A DNA stretch of 64,000 bases. Origin: Lacrimispora defluvii. GTDB lineage: Bacteria > Bacillota > Clostridia > Lachnospirales > Lachnospiraceae. The notes under the pieces are model-generated. The model was not told the DNA's origin and made no database searches. It worked only from the letters and a program-made list of their open reading frames with translations. Shown here piece after piece: positions 45,360 to 54,569 of this stretch; positions within the stretch are counted from its first letter, which is position 1, and every line of letters starts with the position of its first letter. The stretch covers positions 1-64,000 of the forward strand of contig JAAOXG010000013.1 in assembly GCA_013036995.1 (NCBI GenBank), written 5' to 3'. The translations under genes and the position numbers were made by a program.

Positions 45360-47774
45360 ATGAAATATGTTATGAAATTCAGTGAAATAAGAAAGGAAGA
45401 TCTCTTAGCTGCTGGCGGTAAAGGAGCGAATCTGGGCGAACTGTTTAACGCCGGTTTTCCAGTTCCCGATGGATTCAGCATTACCAGCCATGCTTTTGAT
45501 GAGTATATGAAACGCAATGGATTTGATTCCTCTCCATCGGGTAACAGCCTTACCAGTGAGAAAGTTGCAAAAGGTCAGCTATGGAAGGAACTGGAGGATG
45601 AAATCGCAGACTATTATCATGCTTTGGGTCCTGATTCAAAAGTTGCGGTACGCTCCTCTGCAACAGCCGAGGACCTGCCAGAAGCAAGCTTTGCCGGACA
45701 GCAGGAAACTTATCTTAACATAGAGGGGCTGGATCAGCTTTATCATTCCGTCAGAAAATGTTTCGCATCACTCTTTTCATCACGGGCGGCAGCCTATCGA
45801 AAGCAGACGAACTTCGATACAGGTAAGATTTCGTTATCGGTAGTGGTTCAGCGTATGGTGAACAGTGAAATATCCGGTGTCCTGTTCACAATTGACCCCA
45901 TTAGTAAAAATAAAAGCAGGATGATGCTCAATGCCTCATGGGGACTGGGCGAATCCATTGTATCAGGAAAAGTGACTCCTGACATCTATGTGTACGACAG
46001 AAACCACAGGCAGGTAGTTGAAAAACGATTAGGTGATAAAAAGATTATGGTCTGCTACAGTACAGACGGAACCGAAGAAAGAGAAACCTCCTCACAGCAG
46101 CGGAGGGAATTTAGTTTAACGGACAAACAGGCAATTGAAATATTTGAACTGGGAAGAAAAACAGAGCAGCATTTTCAGTGCCCCCAGGATCTGGAATGGG
46201 CCATCTCCCAGAACAGATTATATTTGCTCCAGGCCCGGCCAATCACCACTTTGAACGTAAAAAGCAGCACTGATATCCCGCTTACAAAATCTCAGCGAGC
46301 TGTATTAAACAACTGGATCGAACACTGCCCCAATCCGCTCTATCCCCTTGATGTGGCACCATGCCTGTTAGTGGATAAAGCCAAAAATATAGTATTTCAT
46401 GAACTGGGCATTTCCGTGGGAAGCGAACTGACCATGGCTGTTAATGGATTGCTTTCCCTGTCTGCCGGGAAAATTCATATCTCACCGAAGGTATTAAAAA
46501 TCCCCTTCCTTCTCAGCAGTTTTACCGACTATTCCAGCAATTCAGCCAGGACAAACGATTCTTTCCATAAGATAAGGGAGGAATTGATTTCAAAAGAGAA
46601 AGCGGAACTTTCTGTATTACCAGCCAAAGCATTGATCCGGCAGATCATGGAACTGATGGAACTGTCAGAGGAGCTTGCTTACACCCGTTTCCGTTACAAC
46701 ATCTTTCCGTCTGTGGCTGTTTCAAAATTAATTCTTCATGATCTGAAAAAAATAGATAAGAATATGAGCGAATATGATTTGCTGAGTAATCTTTCTTATA
46801 AAACGTGGGATTTAAACCTGAAACTAAAAAAACTATCTAATTACATTCAAAGCACTCCAGAGCTGGAACAGTTATTTATGGAATTGGACAGAACCAATCC
46901 CCGGGCAATTCAGGATTTTCTGGAGAATCAGCCTGATTTTAAAGCAAAACTACAAGGTTTCTTAAATGAATTCGGCTGGAAATCAAGCAGCAGCTACTGC
47001 GCCTTTGGCTCCGTATCCTGGTATGAAAATCTGGATTCCCTGTTTTCCATGCTGAAGGTGCTGCAAAGCTCCGGCGGAAACGCTGACTCACCTGTCAAAT
47101 TTGAGAGCATAATGACAAAAATCACAACGACGTTTGGTAAAAAGAAAGGGGACCGGTTAAAAACCAAAATTGAAGAAATAAGGGCCTATCATGTGAACCG
47201 GGAGGAAAGTCTGTATCTGATAGAGATGTGCTACGGTCTTGCCCGCAGAGCTGCATTTGAACTGGCGAAGCGTTTTCCCCAGTTGTTTGAACAGGCGAAA
47301 GATATCCGATATCTCACCTTAGAAGAGGTCTATGAATTACCGGGTAACATAGCAGATCTGAAAGAATTAATTTCTGTGAGAAAAAACAACCGCCAGAAAA
47401 ACGAAGTACTATGGTCTGGCTTTTCAATTGGCACAAAAGCAAGTCACCAGAATACGCTGTCTGGTGTTTCCGGAAATGGAGGACGATGCCGGGGCCGGGT
47501 ACGGAAAATACTGACTCAGCAGGAATTTGATAAAATGCAGTCCGGTGATATATTGCTCTGCCGCTATACGGATCCCTCCTGGACTCCCCTGTTTGTACTT
47601 GCTTCAGCAGTTATCTCGGATACAGGCGGTCCTCTGTCCCATAGCGCAATTGTTGCAAGAGAATATAACATTCCTGCAGTGCTTGGAATCGGGAATGCCA
47701 CCGATCTGCTGGAGGATGGAGATGAGGTTTTGGTTTATGGCGATACTGGCAAGGTGATTTTATTAACAAAATAG
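45360..47774 (+). CDS. Rifampin phosphotransferase-like PEP-utilising enzyme
   Basis: This 804-residue protein has an ATP-grasp domain (about 1-300: GGKGANLGELFNAGFPVPDGF region, VRSSATAEDLPEASFAGQQ, DLEWA, LQARPIT), a variable helical middle (about 310-690) and a C-terminal swivelling His domain (GGPLSHSAIVAREYNIPAV, His near 760). ATP-grasp, substrate and His domains in this order, without the PEP-synthase barrel, match rifampin phosphotransferase (RPH). The middle domain is divergent, so the substrate may be another compound. GGGGG precedes the ATG. Confidence 0.82.
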   Translation: MKYVMKFSEIRKEDLLAAGGKGANLGELFNAGFPVPDGFSITSHAFDEYMKRNGFDSSPSGNSLTSEKVAKGQLWKELEDEIADYYHALGPDSKVAVRSSATAEDLPEASFAGQQETYLNIEGLDQLYHSVRKCFASLFSSRAAAYRKQTNFDTGKISLSVVVQRMVNSEISGVLFTIDPISKNKSRMMLNASWGLGESIVSGKVTPDIYVYDRNHRQVVEKRLGDKKIMVCYSTDGTEERETSSQQRREFSLTDKQAIEIFELGRKTEQHFQCPQDLEWAISQNRLYLLQARPITTLNVKSSTDIPLTKSQRAVLNNWIEHCPNPLYPLDVAPCLLVDKAKNIVFHELGISVGSELTMAVNGLLSLSAGKIHISPKVLKIPFLLSSFTDYSSNSARTNDSFHKIREELISKEKAELSVLPAKALIRQIMELMELSEELAYTRFRYNIFPSVAVSKLILHDLKKIDKNMSEYDLLSNLSYKTWDLNLKLKKLSNYIQSTPELEQLFMELDRTNPRAIQDFLENQPDFKAKLQGFLNEFGWKSSSSYCAFGSVSWYENLDSLFSMLKVLQSSGGNADSPVKFESIMTKITTTFGKKKGDRLKTKIEEIRAYHVNREESLYLIEMCYGLARRAAFELAKRFPQLFEQAKDIRYLTLEEVYELPGNIADLKELISVRKNNRQKNEVLWSGFSIGTKASHQNTLSGVSGNGGRCRGRVRKILTQQEFDKMQSGDILLCRYTDPSWTPLFVLASAVISDTGGPLSHSAIVAREYNIPAVLGIGNATDLLEDGDEVLVYGDTGKVILLTK

Positions 47775-47812
47775 TACCGTTCCTGTATATCTCCGCTCAC
47801 ATATTAAATGTA

Positions 47813-47847
47813 AGTAAGCCACAAACATTTTACGTCTGTGGCTTACT
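47813..47847. terminator. Hairpin between convergent genes
   Basis: AGTAAGCCACA (47813-47823) and its exact complement (47837-47847) form an 11-bp stem with a 13-base loop between the phosphotransferase-like gene and the end of the hydrogenase operon. T-runs are weak on both sides. Confidence 0.6.
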
Positions 47848-47858
47848 GATTCACTGAT

Positions 47859-49601
47859 TTACATATTCTCCCGTTTCACATAATAGGTATGAAGAAGTTC
47901 ATGTGCCTTTTCTCCATTAGGCTCACCGAGATATTCCTCATAGAGCTTTTTAATTGCCGGGTTTTCATGTGATTTTCTATATTTTTTATTTTTATCCTCC
48001 TGGTAAATTCCTTCCATTCGTTTTTTCAGAACATCGAAATTACCGAAATGATAGGGTTGACCTCCCCCTCCGATACAGCCTCCAGGGCAAGCCATGATCT
48101 CAATGGCATGGTAATGGGATTTACCAGCTCTTATATCTTCCAGAAGCTTTCTTGCATTTCCAAGCCCATGGGCAACCGCAATATTAATATCCTGGTCATT
48201 GATCTTTACCACTGCTTCCCTGATTCCATCGAATCCCCTGAGTTCATGGAACTCTACTTCTTCAAGAGTTTCATTGGTAAGCCATTCGTATGTGGTCCGC
48301 AAGGCTGCCTCGATAACGCCGCCGGTTGTTCCAAATATAACTGATGCACCGGTAGATTCTCCCAATGGTTCATCAAATTCTTCATCCTGCAAATTCATCA
48401 GGTCAATATTGGCCTCTTTTAACATATCCCCCAATTCTCTTGTCGTTAATACCGCATCCACATCCTGCATATCATCATGCATAAGCTCCGGTCTGGCAGC
48501 CTCATACTTTTTTGCCAGGCAGGGCATTATGGAAACCACAAAAATATTTTTTGGATCAATCCCCATCTTTTCTGCATAGTATGTCTTGGCAATCACCCCA
48601 AACATCTCATGGGGGGACTTGCAGGTTGACGGAATATCAAGCAGATCATTAAACTGATGTTCAAAAAACTTAACCCAGCCGGGACAGCAGCTTGTGAGTA
48701 TGGGAAGCCTGCCCCCATGCTGCAGCCTGTGAATGAATTCTGCCGCTTCTTCCATAATGGTAAGATCTGCGGCAAAGTCTGTGTCAAAGACTTTATCAAA
48801 TCCCATCATTCTGAGAGCAGCTACCATTTTTCCCGTAACTACCGTCCCTGGCTCTGCACCGAATTTTTCCCCAAGAGCTACCCGCACCGCAGGTGCTGTC
48901 TGAACGATAACGAATTTGTCTTTCGCATTCAATGCTTCCCAGACATTGGGAATATCATTTACTACAGTTAATGCAGCTGTCGGGCATACGGAAACGCACT
49001 GACCGCAAAAGACACAGATGGATTCATTCATTGGTAAATTAAGTGCCGGTGCGATAAACGTATCAAATCCCCGGTTAACGGCTGAATACACATGAACCGT
49101 CTGTACCTCATTGCACATGGTCTCACATCTTCTGCATAAAATGCATTTATCCATATTTCGGATGATTGCCTTACTTGAGATATCCTTTTCATGAGTTGCT
49201 CTCGCTCCATGAAACTTGATCCGTCGTATATCCAGTTCTGCTGCCAGTGACTGTAATTCACAGCTTAAATTCTTTTCACAGATCAGACAGTCTGTCGGAT
49301 GATTGGATAAGAATAACTCCACAACCAGTCGTCTTGCCTTTATACACCGTAAGGTATTTGTTCTGACTACCATACCCTCTGATACGGGAGTCGCACAGGA
49401 GGGGGCGAGATTTCTCCTTCCCTCGATTTCCACCACACAGACCCGGCAGGAAGCAGAGCCATTCACCGTTTTCACATGTTCCAGATTAAGGTAACAGAGT
49501 GTGGGTATCCGAATATCCAGTTTTTTTGCAGCCTCCAGAATCGTTGTGCCTTCCTCCACTGCAATTTTTTGATTATTGATTGTAACATTGATCAGACCCA
49601 T
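47859..49601 (-). CDS. hndD: [FeFe] hydrogenase catalytic subunit
   Basis: This 580-residue catalytic subunit of an NAD(P)-linked, probably electron-bifurcating hydrogenase makes or uses H2. In order are a [2Fe-2S] domain (CRVCVVEIEG), the His-Cys3 [4Fe-4S] site (NHPTDCLICEKNLSC), two [4Fe-4S] sites (CILCRRCETMC, CVFCGQCVSVCPT), and the H-cluster motifs TSCCPGWVKF, MPCLAKKYEA and MACPGGCIGGGGQP, then the small-subunit tail. All ligands are present. It is last in the operon, 14 bases after hndC. Confidence 0.96.
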   Translation of the reverse strand: MGLINVTINNQKIAVEEGTTILEAAKKLDIRIPTLCYLNLEHVKTVNGSASCRVCVVEIEGRRNLAPSCATPVSEGMVVRTNTLRCIKARRLVVELFLSNHPTDCLICEKNLSCELQSLAAELDIRRIKFHGARATHEKDISSKAIIRNMDKCILCRRCETMCNEVQTVHVYSAVNRGFDTFIAPALNLPMNESICVFCGQCVSVCPTAALTVVNDIPNVWEALNAKDKFVIVQTAPAVRVALGEKFGAEPGTVVTGKMVAALRMMGFDKVFDTDFAADLTIMEEAAEFIHRLQHGGRLPILTSCCPGWVKFFEHQFNDLLDIPSTCKSPHEMFGVIAKTYYAEKMGIDPKNIFVVSIMPCLAKKYEAARPELMHDDMQDVDAVLTTRELGDMLKEANIDLMNLQDEEFDEPLGESTGASVIFGTTGGVIEAALRTTYEWLTNETLEEVEFHELRGFDGIREAVVKINDQDINIAVAHGLGNARKLLEDIRAGKSHYHAIEIMACPGGCIGGGGQPYHFGNFDVLKKRMEGIYQEDKNKKYRKSHENPAIKKLYEEYLGEPNGEKAHELLHTYYVKRENM

Positions 49602-49615
49602 AAGTTCCTCCTCCC

Positions 49616-51409
49616 TTACCCTTTTTCTATGGCATTAAATTTACATGTATTATAACATGCACTGCATTTGATACATCTTGACTGATCAATCACATGAACT
49701 ATCTTGCGTTCTCCCTCGATGCAATGAGCCGGGCAGATTCTTGCACACGCAGTACAGCCCACGCATTTGTCCGGTAAAATATGAAAGGAAAAAAGTGCCT
49801 GACAAACTCCGGCAGGACAGTGTTTATCCTTTACATGAGCCAGATACTCATCCTGAAAATAATGCAGGGTACTGAGAACAGGATTGGGGGAAGTTTGTCC
49901 CAGTCCGCAAAGGGATGTATCTTTAATCACATCGCCTAACTCAACCAGATCTTTTAAATCCTGTTCTGTACCATTTCCCTTTGTTATCTTTTCCAGTATC
50001 TCCAGCATTCTTGTATTACCAATCCGGCATGGTGTACATTTTCCACAAGACTCATCCTTGGTAAACTCAAGGTAGAACTTTGCAATGTCCACCATACAGT
50101 TATCCTCATCCATGACGATCATTCCGCCAGATCCCATCATGGATCCGATACTGTTCAGTGACTCATAGTCAATGGGGATATCTAAATTTTCTTTCGTAAT
50201 ACAGCCACCAGATGGACCTCCGGTCTGCACTGCTTTAAACTTCTTGTTATTCTTTATACCTCCTCCGATATCATAGATGACCTCACGTAAGGTAATGCCC
50301 ATTGGCACTTCCACCAGGCCCACATTATTTACTTTACCGGCCAGAGCAAAGACTTTTGTACCCGGCGATTTCTCCGTACCGATGCTTTTAAACCAGGCAG
50401 GTCCTTTTAAAAAAATTGGAGATATATTGGCAAATGTCTCAACATTATTCACACAGGAGGGTTTATCCCAAACACCTCTTTGAGCCGGAAACGGGGGTTT
50501 TGAACTGGGTTCCCCCCGTTTTCCTTCTACGGAATGGATGAGCGCAGTTTCTTCTCCGCAGACAAATGCACCGGCACCGTACCGTAATCCGATATCAAAA
50601 TTAAATCCAGTGGAAAAAATATTCTCACCCAAAAGTCCCAGTTTTCTTGCCTGCTTTATGGCTATTTCAAGACGGTTGATGGCAAGGGGATATTCTGCTC
50701 TGATATAAATATATCCATACTGGGCTCCTATGGCATAGCCTGCAATTGCCATTGCTTCAAGAACTGAGTGGGGATCTCCTTCTAATATGGACCGGTCCAT
50801 AAATGCACCCGGATCGCCTTCATCTGCATTGCATATAATATATTTTTCATCCGACTGATTCTGTCTTGTATATTTCCATTTGAGGCCGGTAGGGTAACCG
50901 CCGCCGCCTCTTCCCCTGAGACCTGACTGAACGACTGTATCGATTACTTCATCCGGACTCATTTCTGTTAAGCATTTTGCCAACGCCTGATACCCATCCG
51001 CCGCAATATATTCATTAATATCTTCCGGGTTGATAAAACCACAATTCCTCAGTGCGATCCGGATTTGCTTTTTATAAAAGGGAATGGATTTTTGTCCTTC
51101 TAATCGTTTTTTTGTATTTGGCTCCACATATAGAAGACGTTCCACCTTACGGCCTTTTATCACATGCTCCGTGATGATTTCCTCTGCATCCTCCGGCTTT
51201 ACCGTGATATAAAACACATTATCCGGATAAACTTTTAAGATCGGACCTTTCTCACAAAAGCCAAAGCATCCGGTAACCACCACTTCCACCTCATTGGTTA
51301 TTTCATGTTTTTTTATTGATTCCTTTAGCATATTTACCAGCTTAAGGCTATCGGACGCCGTACAGCCCGTACCTCCGCAGACCAGTAAATGCATTCTGTA
51401 ATTACTCAT
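49616..51409 (-). CDS. hndC: NADH-binding flavoprotein subunit of the hydrogenase
   Basis: This 597-residue NuoF-like subunit has an N-terminal thioredoxin-like [2Fe-2S] segment (CGGTGCTASDS, CFGFCEKGP), the NADH/FMN domain (GRGGGGYPTGLKW, CNADEGDPGAFMDR), the NuoF [4Fe-4S] site (ESCGKCTPCRIG) and a C-terminal 2[4Fe-4S] ferredoxin (CVGCTACARICP, CIKCSACYNTC). This layout is that of HydB/HndC, the site where electrons split between NAD and ferredoxin. Confidence 0.95.
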   Translation of the reverse strand: MSNYRMHLLVCGGTGCTASDSLKLVNMLKESIKKHEITNEVEVVVTGCFGFCEKGPILKVYPDNVFYITVKPEDAEEIITEHVIKGRKVERLLYVEPNTKKRLEGQKSIPFYKKQIRIALRNCGFINPEDINEYIAADGYQALAKCLTEMSPDEVIDTVVQSGLRGRGGGGYPTGLKWKYTRQNQSDEKYIICNADEGDPGAFMDRSILEGDPHSVLEAMAIAGYAIGAQYGYIYIRAEYPLAINRLEIAIKQARKLGLLGENIFSTGFNFDIGLRYGAGAFVCGEETALIHSVEGKRGEPSSKPPFPAQRGVWDKPSCVNNVETFANISPIFLKGPAWFKSIGTEKSPGTKVFALAGKVNNVGLVEVPMGITLREVIYDIGGGIKNNKKFKAVQTGGPSGGCITKENLDIPIDYESLNSIGSMMGSGGMIVMDEDNCMVDIAKFYLEFTKDESCGKCTPCRIGNTRMLEILEKITKGNGTEQDLKDLVELGDVIKDTSLCGLGQTSPNPVLSTLHYFQDEYLAHVKDKHCPAGVCQALFSFHILPDKCVGCTACARICPAHCIEGERKIVHVIDQSRCIKCSACYNTCKFNAIEKG

Positions 51410-51421
51410 ATGCCCTCCTCC

Positions 51422-51817
51422 TTATTCCATATTTTCAAATGATTTATTGATAATTGCATTTTGGAGGAGGCGGCCATTTTTAATATGCTCAATCACAATT
51501 TCCCGTCCTCTGTTCTCGTCCACTTTTCCATACAGAACAGACGGCATTCCTTTGGAGATAACTTCGACCACCGGTTCCTGGGCACAATATCCAATACAGC
51601 CAGTCTGGGTTACGGATACATTGGCAAGTCCCTGCTTTGCAATTTCATCCAGAATGGCTTTCATGGTTGTTCTTGCGCCGCTGGCAATCCCGCAGGTCGC
51701 CATTCCTACCCGGACTAAAACCTTATCCTCGGATTCAGCAGTGGACCGTAAGTCTAATTGATCAAGAGCTGCCTGTCTGATCTTTTTCAGTTCTTCTACT
51801 GTTTTTAACTTCGCCAT
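51422..51817 (-). CDS. hndB: [2Fe-2S] thioredoxin-like subunit of the hydrogenase
   Basis: This 131-residue ferredoxin-like protein has cysteines in MATCGIASGA and TGCIGYCAQEP, as in HndB and the N-terminal part of HydB. The ATG overlaps the hndA stop (TGATG) and has AGGAGG upstream; a GTG three bases earlier is less likely. It is a small electron-transfer subunit of the complex. Confidence 0.92.
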   Translation of the reverse strand: MAKLKTVEELKKIRQAALDQLDLRSTAESEDKVLVRVGMATCGIASGARTTMKAILDEIAKQGLANVSVTQTGCIGYCAQEPVVEVISKGMPSVLYGKVDENRGREIVIEHIKNGRLLQNAIINKSFENME

Positions 51818-52302
51818 CACGCTTCCTCCTGATATTCTTCAATGATTGCTTTAACCTGATTCAGTTCAACCCTTCCGTATACCTTATCATTGACCATCAC
51901 TACCGGGGCAAGTCCGCAGGCACCAATGCACCTTAATCCTGATAATGTGAACTTTTTATCTTCGGTTGTTTCACCTGCCTTGATATTGAGAATTTTTTCA
52001 AATTCTCTCATTATGGCATCGGCACCTCTTACAAAGCACGCGGTTCCCAGACATACATTGATCACGTATTTACCTCTTGGTTCTGTGGTAAAGTAAGAAT
52101 AAAAGCTAATGACACCAAACACTTTTGCACTGGGGATCTCAAGCTTTTCAGCAATATAAAAAATCACATCATTGGACAAATATCCATAGAGATGCTGCGC
52201 CTTGTGCAGTACCGCAATTAATGCTCCCCTTCTGTCTTCCATACTGTCAATAAATTTCTGCAGCTGCTTAAATTTCTCCTGTGTATCACATTTGCTTTCC
52301 AT
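51817..52302 (-). CDS. hndA: NuoE-like [2Fe-2S] subunit of the hydrogenase
   Basis: This 161-residue NuoE/HndA subunit has an N-terminal helical bundle and a thioredoxin-like [2Fe-2S] domain with cysteines in CLGTACFVRGA and CIGACGLAPVV. AAAGGAGAT before the chosen ATG decides against a start 14 codons upstream. It is the first gene of the A-B-C-D operon. Confidence 0.94.
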   Translation of the reverse strand: MESKCDTQEKFKQLQKFIDSMEDRRGALIAVLHKAQHLYGYLSNDVIFYIAEKLEIPSAKVFGVISFYSYFTTEPRGKYVINVCLGTACFVRGADAIMREFEKILNIKAGETTEDKKFTLSGLRCIGACGLAPVVMVNDKVYGRVELNQVKAIIEEYQEEA

Positions 52303-52412
52303 AAACAGATCTCCTTTAGGCTTTATGTAGACTTTTCCTGTCATACAAAGGATAGATTTCCTGTTTATCGTGACTTATATACATATAAAATACAAATAAA
52401 TTTAAAAAATGA

Positions 52413-52443
52413 TTGACTCTGACGGAACGTTATGGAGTATAGT
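52413..52443 (+). promoter_or_regulatory. MerR-type promoter with 19-base spacer
   Basis: TTGACT (52413-52418) and TATAGT (52438-52443) are separated by 19 bases, the overlong spacing that MerR regulators untwist. It precedes a MerR start that is cut after 11 codons. A 134-aa membrane protein follows on the same strand. Confidence 0.7.
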
Positions 52444-52473
52444 TATCTTATCAAGAGCAGGAGGAAAGAAAGT

Positions 52474-52509
52474 ATGAGAACCGTAAAGGAAGTATCAGAA
52501 CTCAAATAA
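52474..52509 (+). pseudogene. MerR-family regulator remnant, 11 codons
   Basis: After AGGAGGAAAG an ATG opens MRTVKEVSELK and then stops. This matches the first residues of TipA/Mta-like MerR regulators (TVKEVSxLTGVS). The rest of the gene is absent; the next sequence leads into the ribosome site of the membrane protein gene. A deletion that removed the regulator body is the simplest reading. Confidence 0.6.
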
Positions 52510-52550
52510 GAAAAATAAAAACTGCGAATATCACAGAGGAGGTAACAAAG

Positions 52551-52955
52551 GTGAGGAAAGAAAAATATTTGTATCTTTATTTGCTTTTATTCTTGTTGAT
52601 GACAATTGGTGCATTTGTATGGCAAATGTTTTTTCCCCATGTGGCAGAAACTTTTTCGGTATGGAGGATGAGTCGGGGATGGCAGGCCGAAATCGCTTTA
52701 TGGAATGTGGGGATTGATATGGGCATTGTTATTACGCTGATCAGGCGTAACATTGAATATGCAAAAATACTCTCGCTTATTTCGGTTGTACTTTGTATTT
52801 TATTGGGAGGACACCACCTTTTTTATGCAGTTACAGCAACAAACGGCAACATCACTCTGCATTGGATGGGCGCAATTGAGGTGCTTTTTATAGGCGGAGG
52901 GACCGGTATTTTTGCCCTTATTAAGTCTAACTGTTTTAAAAAAGCTGCAAAATAA
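52551..52955 (+). CDS. Small four-helix membrane protein
   Basis: This 134-residue protein has four hydrophobic segments (about 8-27, 45-62, 72-95 and 103-125). It starts with GTG preceded by AGGAGGT at seven bases. FPHVAETFSVWR and RGWQAEIALWNVGIDMG lie between segments 1 and 2. It resembles small DUF-type membrane proteins of Clostridia without known function. The MerR remnant and its special promoter lie directly upstream and may once have controlled it. Confidence 0.7.
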   Translation: MRKEKYLYLYLLLFLLMTIGAFVWQMFFPHVAETFSVWRMSRGWQAEIALWNVGIDMGIVITLIRRNIEYAKILSLISVVLCILLGGHHLFYAVTATNGNITLHWMGAIEVLFIGGGTGIFALIKSNCFKKAAK

Positions 52956-52992
52956 GAGCCAACCTTCTATTAATAAGGAAAGGCTGGCTCTT
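52954..52992 (+). terminator. Terminator of the membrane protein gene
   Basis: AAGAGCCAACCTT (52954-52966) pairs with AAGGCTGGCTCTT (52980-52992) with one mismatch, followed by TTCG. The stem begins at the stop codon. It can act on the convergent UDG gene as well. Confidence 0.75.
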
Positions 52993-53007
52993 TCGAGGTA
53001 TTAAGAT

Positions 53008-53586
53008 TTATAAGTTCTTATGAACAATTTCTTTTAAAACGGGTAAAACCTCCTCTTCATACCATGGATTTTGCTTCAGCCATCCTAAATTTAAAGGGGA
53101 AGGGTGCACCAATGGAAAATATTCAGGTAAATATTTTTGAAAATTACGTACTGTCTCCGTTAAACTTTTCTCACGTCTTACATTTAAATAATACTTTTGT
53201 GAATAGCTGCCGATTAGAATAATGATTTCAATATCTGGCATCTCCTCCAGTAAACGTGGATGCCACTTTTCTGCGAAACCTTTTCTGGGAGGTGCATCAC
53301 CGGTTTTTGCTTTTCCCGGATAATAGAAATCCATAGGCAATTGAGCGATGCGGTTTGTATTATAGAATATCTCTCTGGATACTCCCAGCCACTCTCTTAA
53401 TCGATCACCGCTTAAATCATTCCAAAACAATTGAGTTGCTTCTGCTTTACGTCCCGGTGCCTGCCCCACGATAGCAATGCGCGCATCTGCAGAAGCTTTA
53501 AATATTGGGGAAATCCCCATTCTTGTATAGGATTCATTCATTGGGTCAGCCATGATTTCCTGTTTAATTTGTTCAAATATATTCAT
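53008..53586 (-). CDS. Uracil-DNA glycosylase-family protein
   Basis: This 192-residue protein of the UDG superfamily has motif 1 IVGQAPGRKAE, GDRLREWLGVSRE, and the HPSPLNLGW motif 2. It most likely removes uracil or a related base from DNA. Motif 1 lacks the usual Asp or Asn of better-known families (APGRKAE), as in the poorly studied bacterial branch. AAGGTAAGGG lies upstream of the ATG at long spacing. It is a single-gene unit. Confidence 0.83.
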   Translation of the reverse strand: MNIFEQIKQEIMADPMNESYTRMGISPIFKASADARIAIVGQAPGRKAEATQLFWNDLSGDRLREWLGVSREIFYNTNRIAQLPMDFYYPGKAKTGDAPPRKGFAEKWHPRLLEEMPDIEIIILIGSYSQKYYLNVRREKSLTETVRNFQKYLPEYFPLVHPSPLNLGWLKQNPWYEEEVLPVLKEIVHKNL

Positions 53587-53691
53587 ACTTACTTCTGCCC
53601 TTACCTTTCTCCTATAGAACCCAGAAGTATAGGAAGCCGTTCAAATTGAATTTGATAATCAGCAAAGGATTCTTAATTCCTGTATGCCATT

Positions 53692-54204
53692 TTAATTAAT
53701 TATAATAATGATTGCCAAGAGTAATATCATTAAAACGGTTGCGATCGCTGCAATTATATTAACAAATTTATGAGCTTTATCCCTATTATTAAATATTATG
53801 ACAATTAACTTAAATATTAAAAGACCTATAATTCCTCCCAACGTATTATTGATAATATCTGTAATATCAGAAGCTCCTAAAGCAAATATAAATTGTAATA
53901 CTTCACACATCAGACTTATAATTAAAAATATTGATATCTTTTTAGTAGTGGACCATCCGGAAAATATTATATCTATATAAATTCCTAAAGGCATAAAAAT
54001 CACCATATTCATAATAATTTCTGAGTAATCAATCTTTCCGTTTATTATTAATGATTCATTAAACGGAATTAAATTTATATTTCTAAGATATCCTATATTA
54101 CTAAACGGCATTTCTAATTTAAATACGATTATTTCAAATACAGCTATTATATATATAATAAATAATATATTTGTTAACTTATTGGCTTTATTCATTTCTT
54201 TCAT
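53692..54204 (-). CDS. VanZ-family membrane protein
   Basis: This 170-residue protein has four to five membrane segments and the VanZ marks NLIPFNES, NMVIFMPLGIY, CEVLQF and DITDIINNTLGGIIG. VanZ-like proteins give low-level teicoplanin resistance by an unknown mechanism or act in envelope maintenance. The start is uncertain because no strong ribosome site is visible; an ATG three codons in is possible. It is very AT-rich and stands alone. Confidence 0.82.
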   Translation of the reverse strand: MKEMNKANKLTNILFIIYIIAVFEIIVFKLEMPFSNIGYLRNINLIPFNESLIINGKIDYSEIIMNMVIFMPLGIYIDIIFSGWSTTKKISIFLIISLMCEVLQFIFALGASDITDIINNTLGGIIGLLIFKLIVIIFNNRDKAHKFVNIIAAIATVLMILLLAIIIIIN

Positions 54205-54345
54205 GTTTTAATTTTTCCCTTTCAATTCTCCTGTTTTATACACCATTATGCAGCCATATTATGACGATTATAATTTATTTTCGAGAGCCCATTGTACCTG
54301 CTTTATTATACCCTGGGTCGTCCATTTAACTAATTATATTACTAT

Positions 54346-54375
54346 TATAAACTATTCCTAGTATAAACTATTCCT
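54346..54375. repeat. 14-bp direct repeat, two copies
   Basis: TATAAACTATTCCT occurs at 54346-54359 and 54362-54375 with a 2-base spacer (16-base period) upstream of the VanZ gene. It may be a binding site or a slip duplication. Confidence 0.6.
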
Positions 54376-54436
54376 GCACTAAATGGAATATCTATATTTG
54401 TCACATTGTAAAGTGTTAGTATTAACGTCATAAAAT

Positions 54437-54479
54437 AAACCTCCAGACTGACTAAATATTTACATCAGTTTGAAGGTTT
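54437..54479 (-). terminator. Terminator-like hairpin after the kinase gene
   Basis: Arms 54479-54465 and 54451-54437 pair over 15 bases with one mismatch and one G-U pair; TTATTTTATG follows on the minus strand. It lies about 90 bases after the stop of the N-acetylhexosamine kinase gene. Confidence 0.55.
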
Positions 54480-54569
54480 ACAAAACTAAACTTATTAAAA
54501 TAAGAGGTACCCCTCCGGATTACCAACCTGCCAACGTAGGGAATTATTCACCTTAATACCCAACTTTCC

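Larger units (their letters stand above)
54205..54569. other. 365-base region without a gene
   Basis: No convincing gene is seen on either strand. It holds a 14-bp tandem direct repeat (54346-54375) and a terminator-like hairpin (54437-54479) that fits the end of the leftward kinase gene. The rest is AT-rich and should hold the VanZ promoter. Confidence 0.5.

Noticed and set aside
54205-54569. CRISPR-like repeats in the VanZ upstream region
   Set aside because: There are only two 14-bp copies with a 2-base spacer, no cas genes and no further units.
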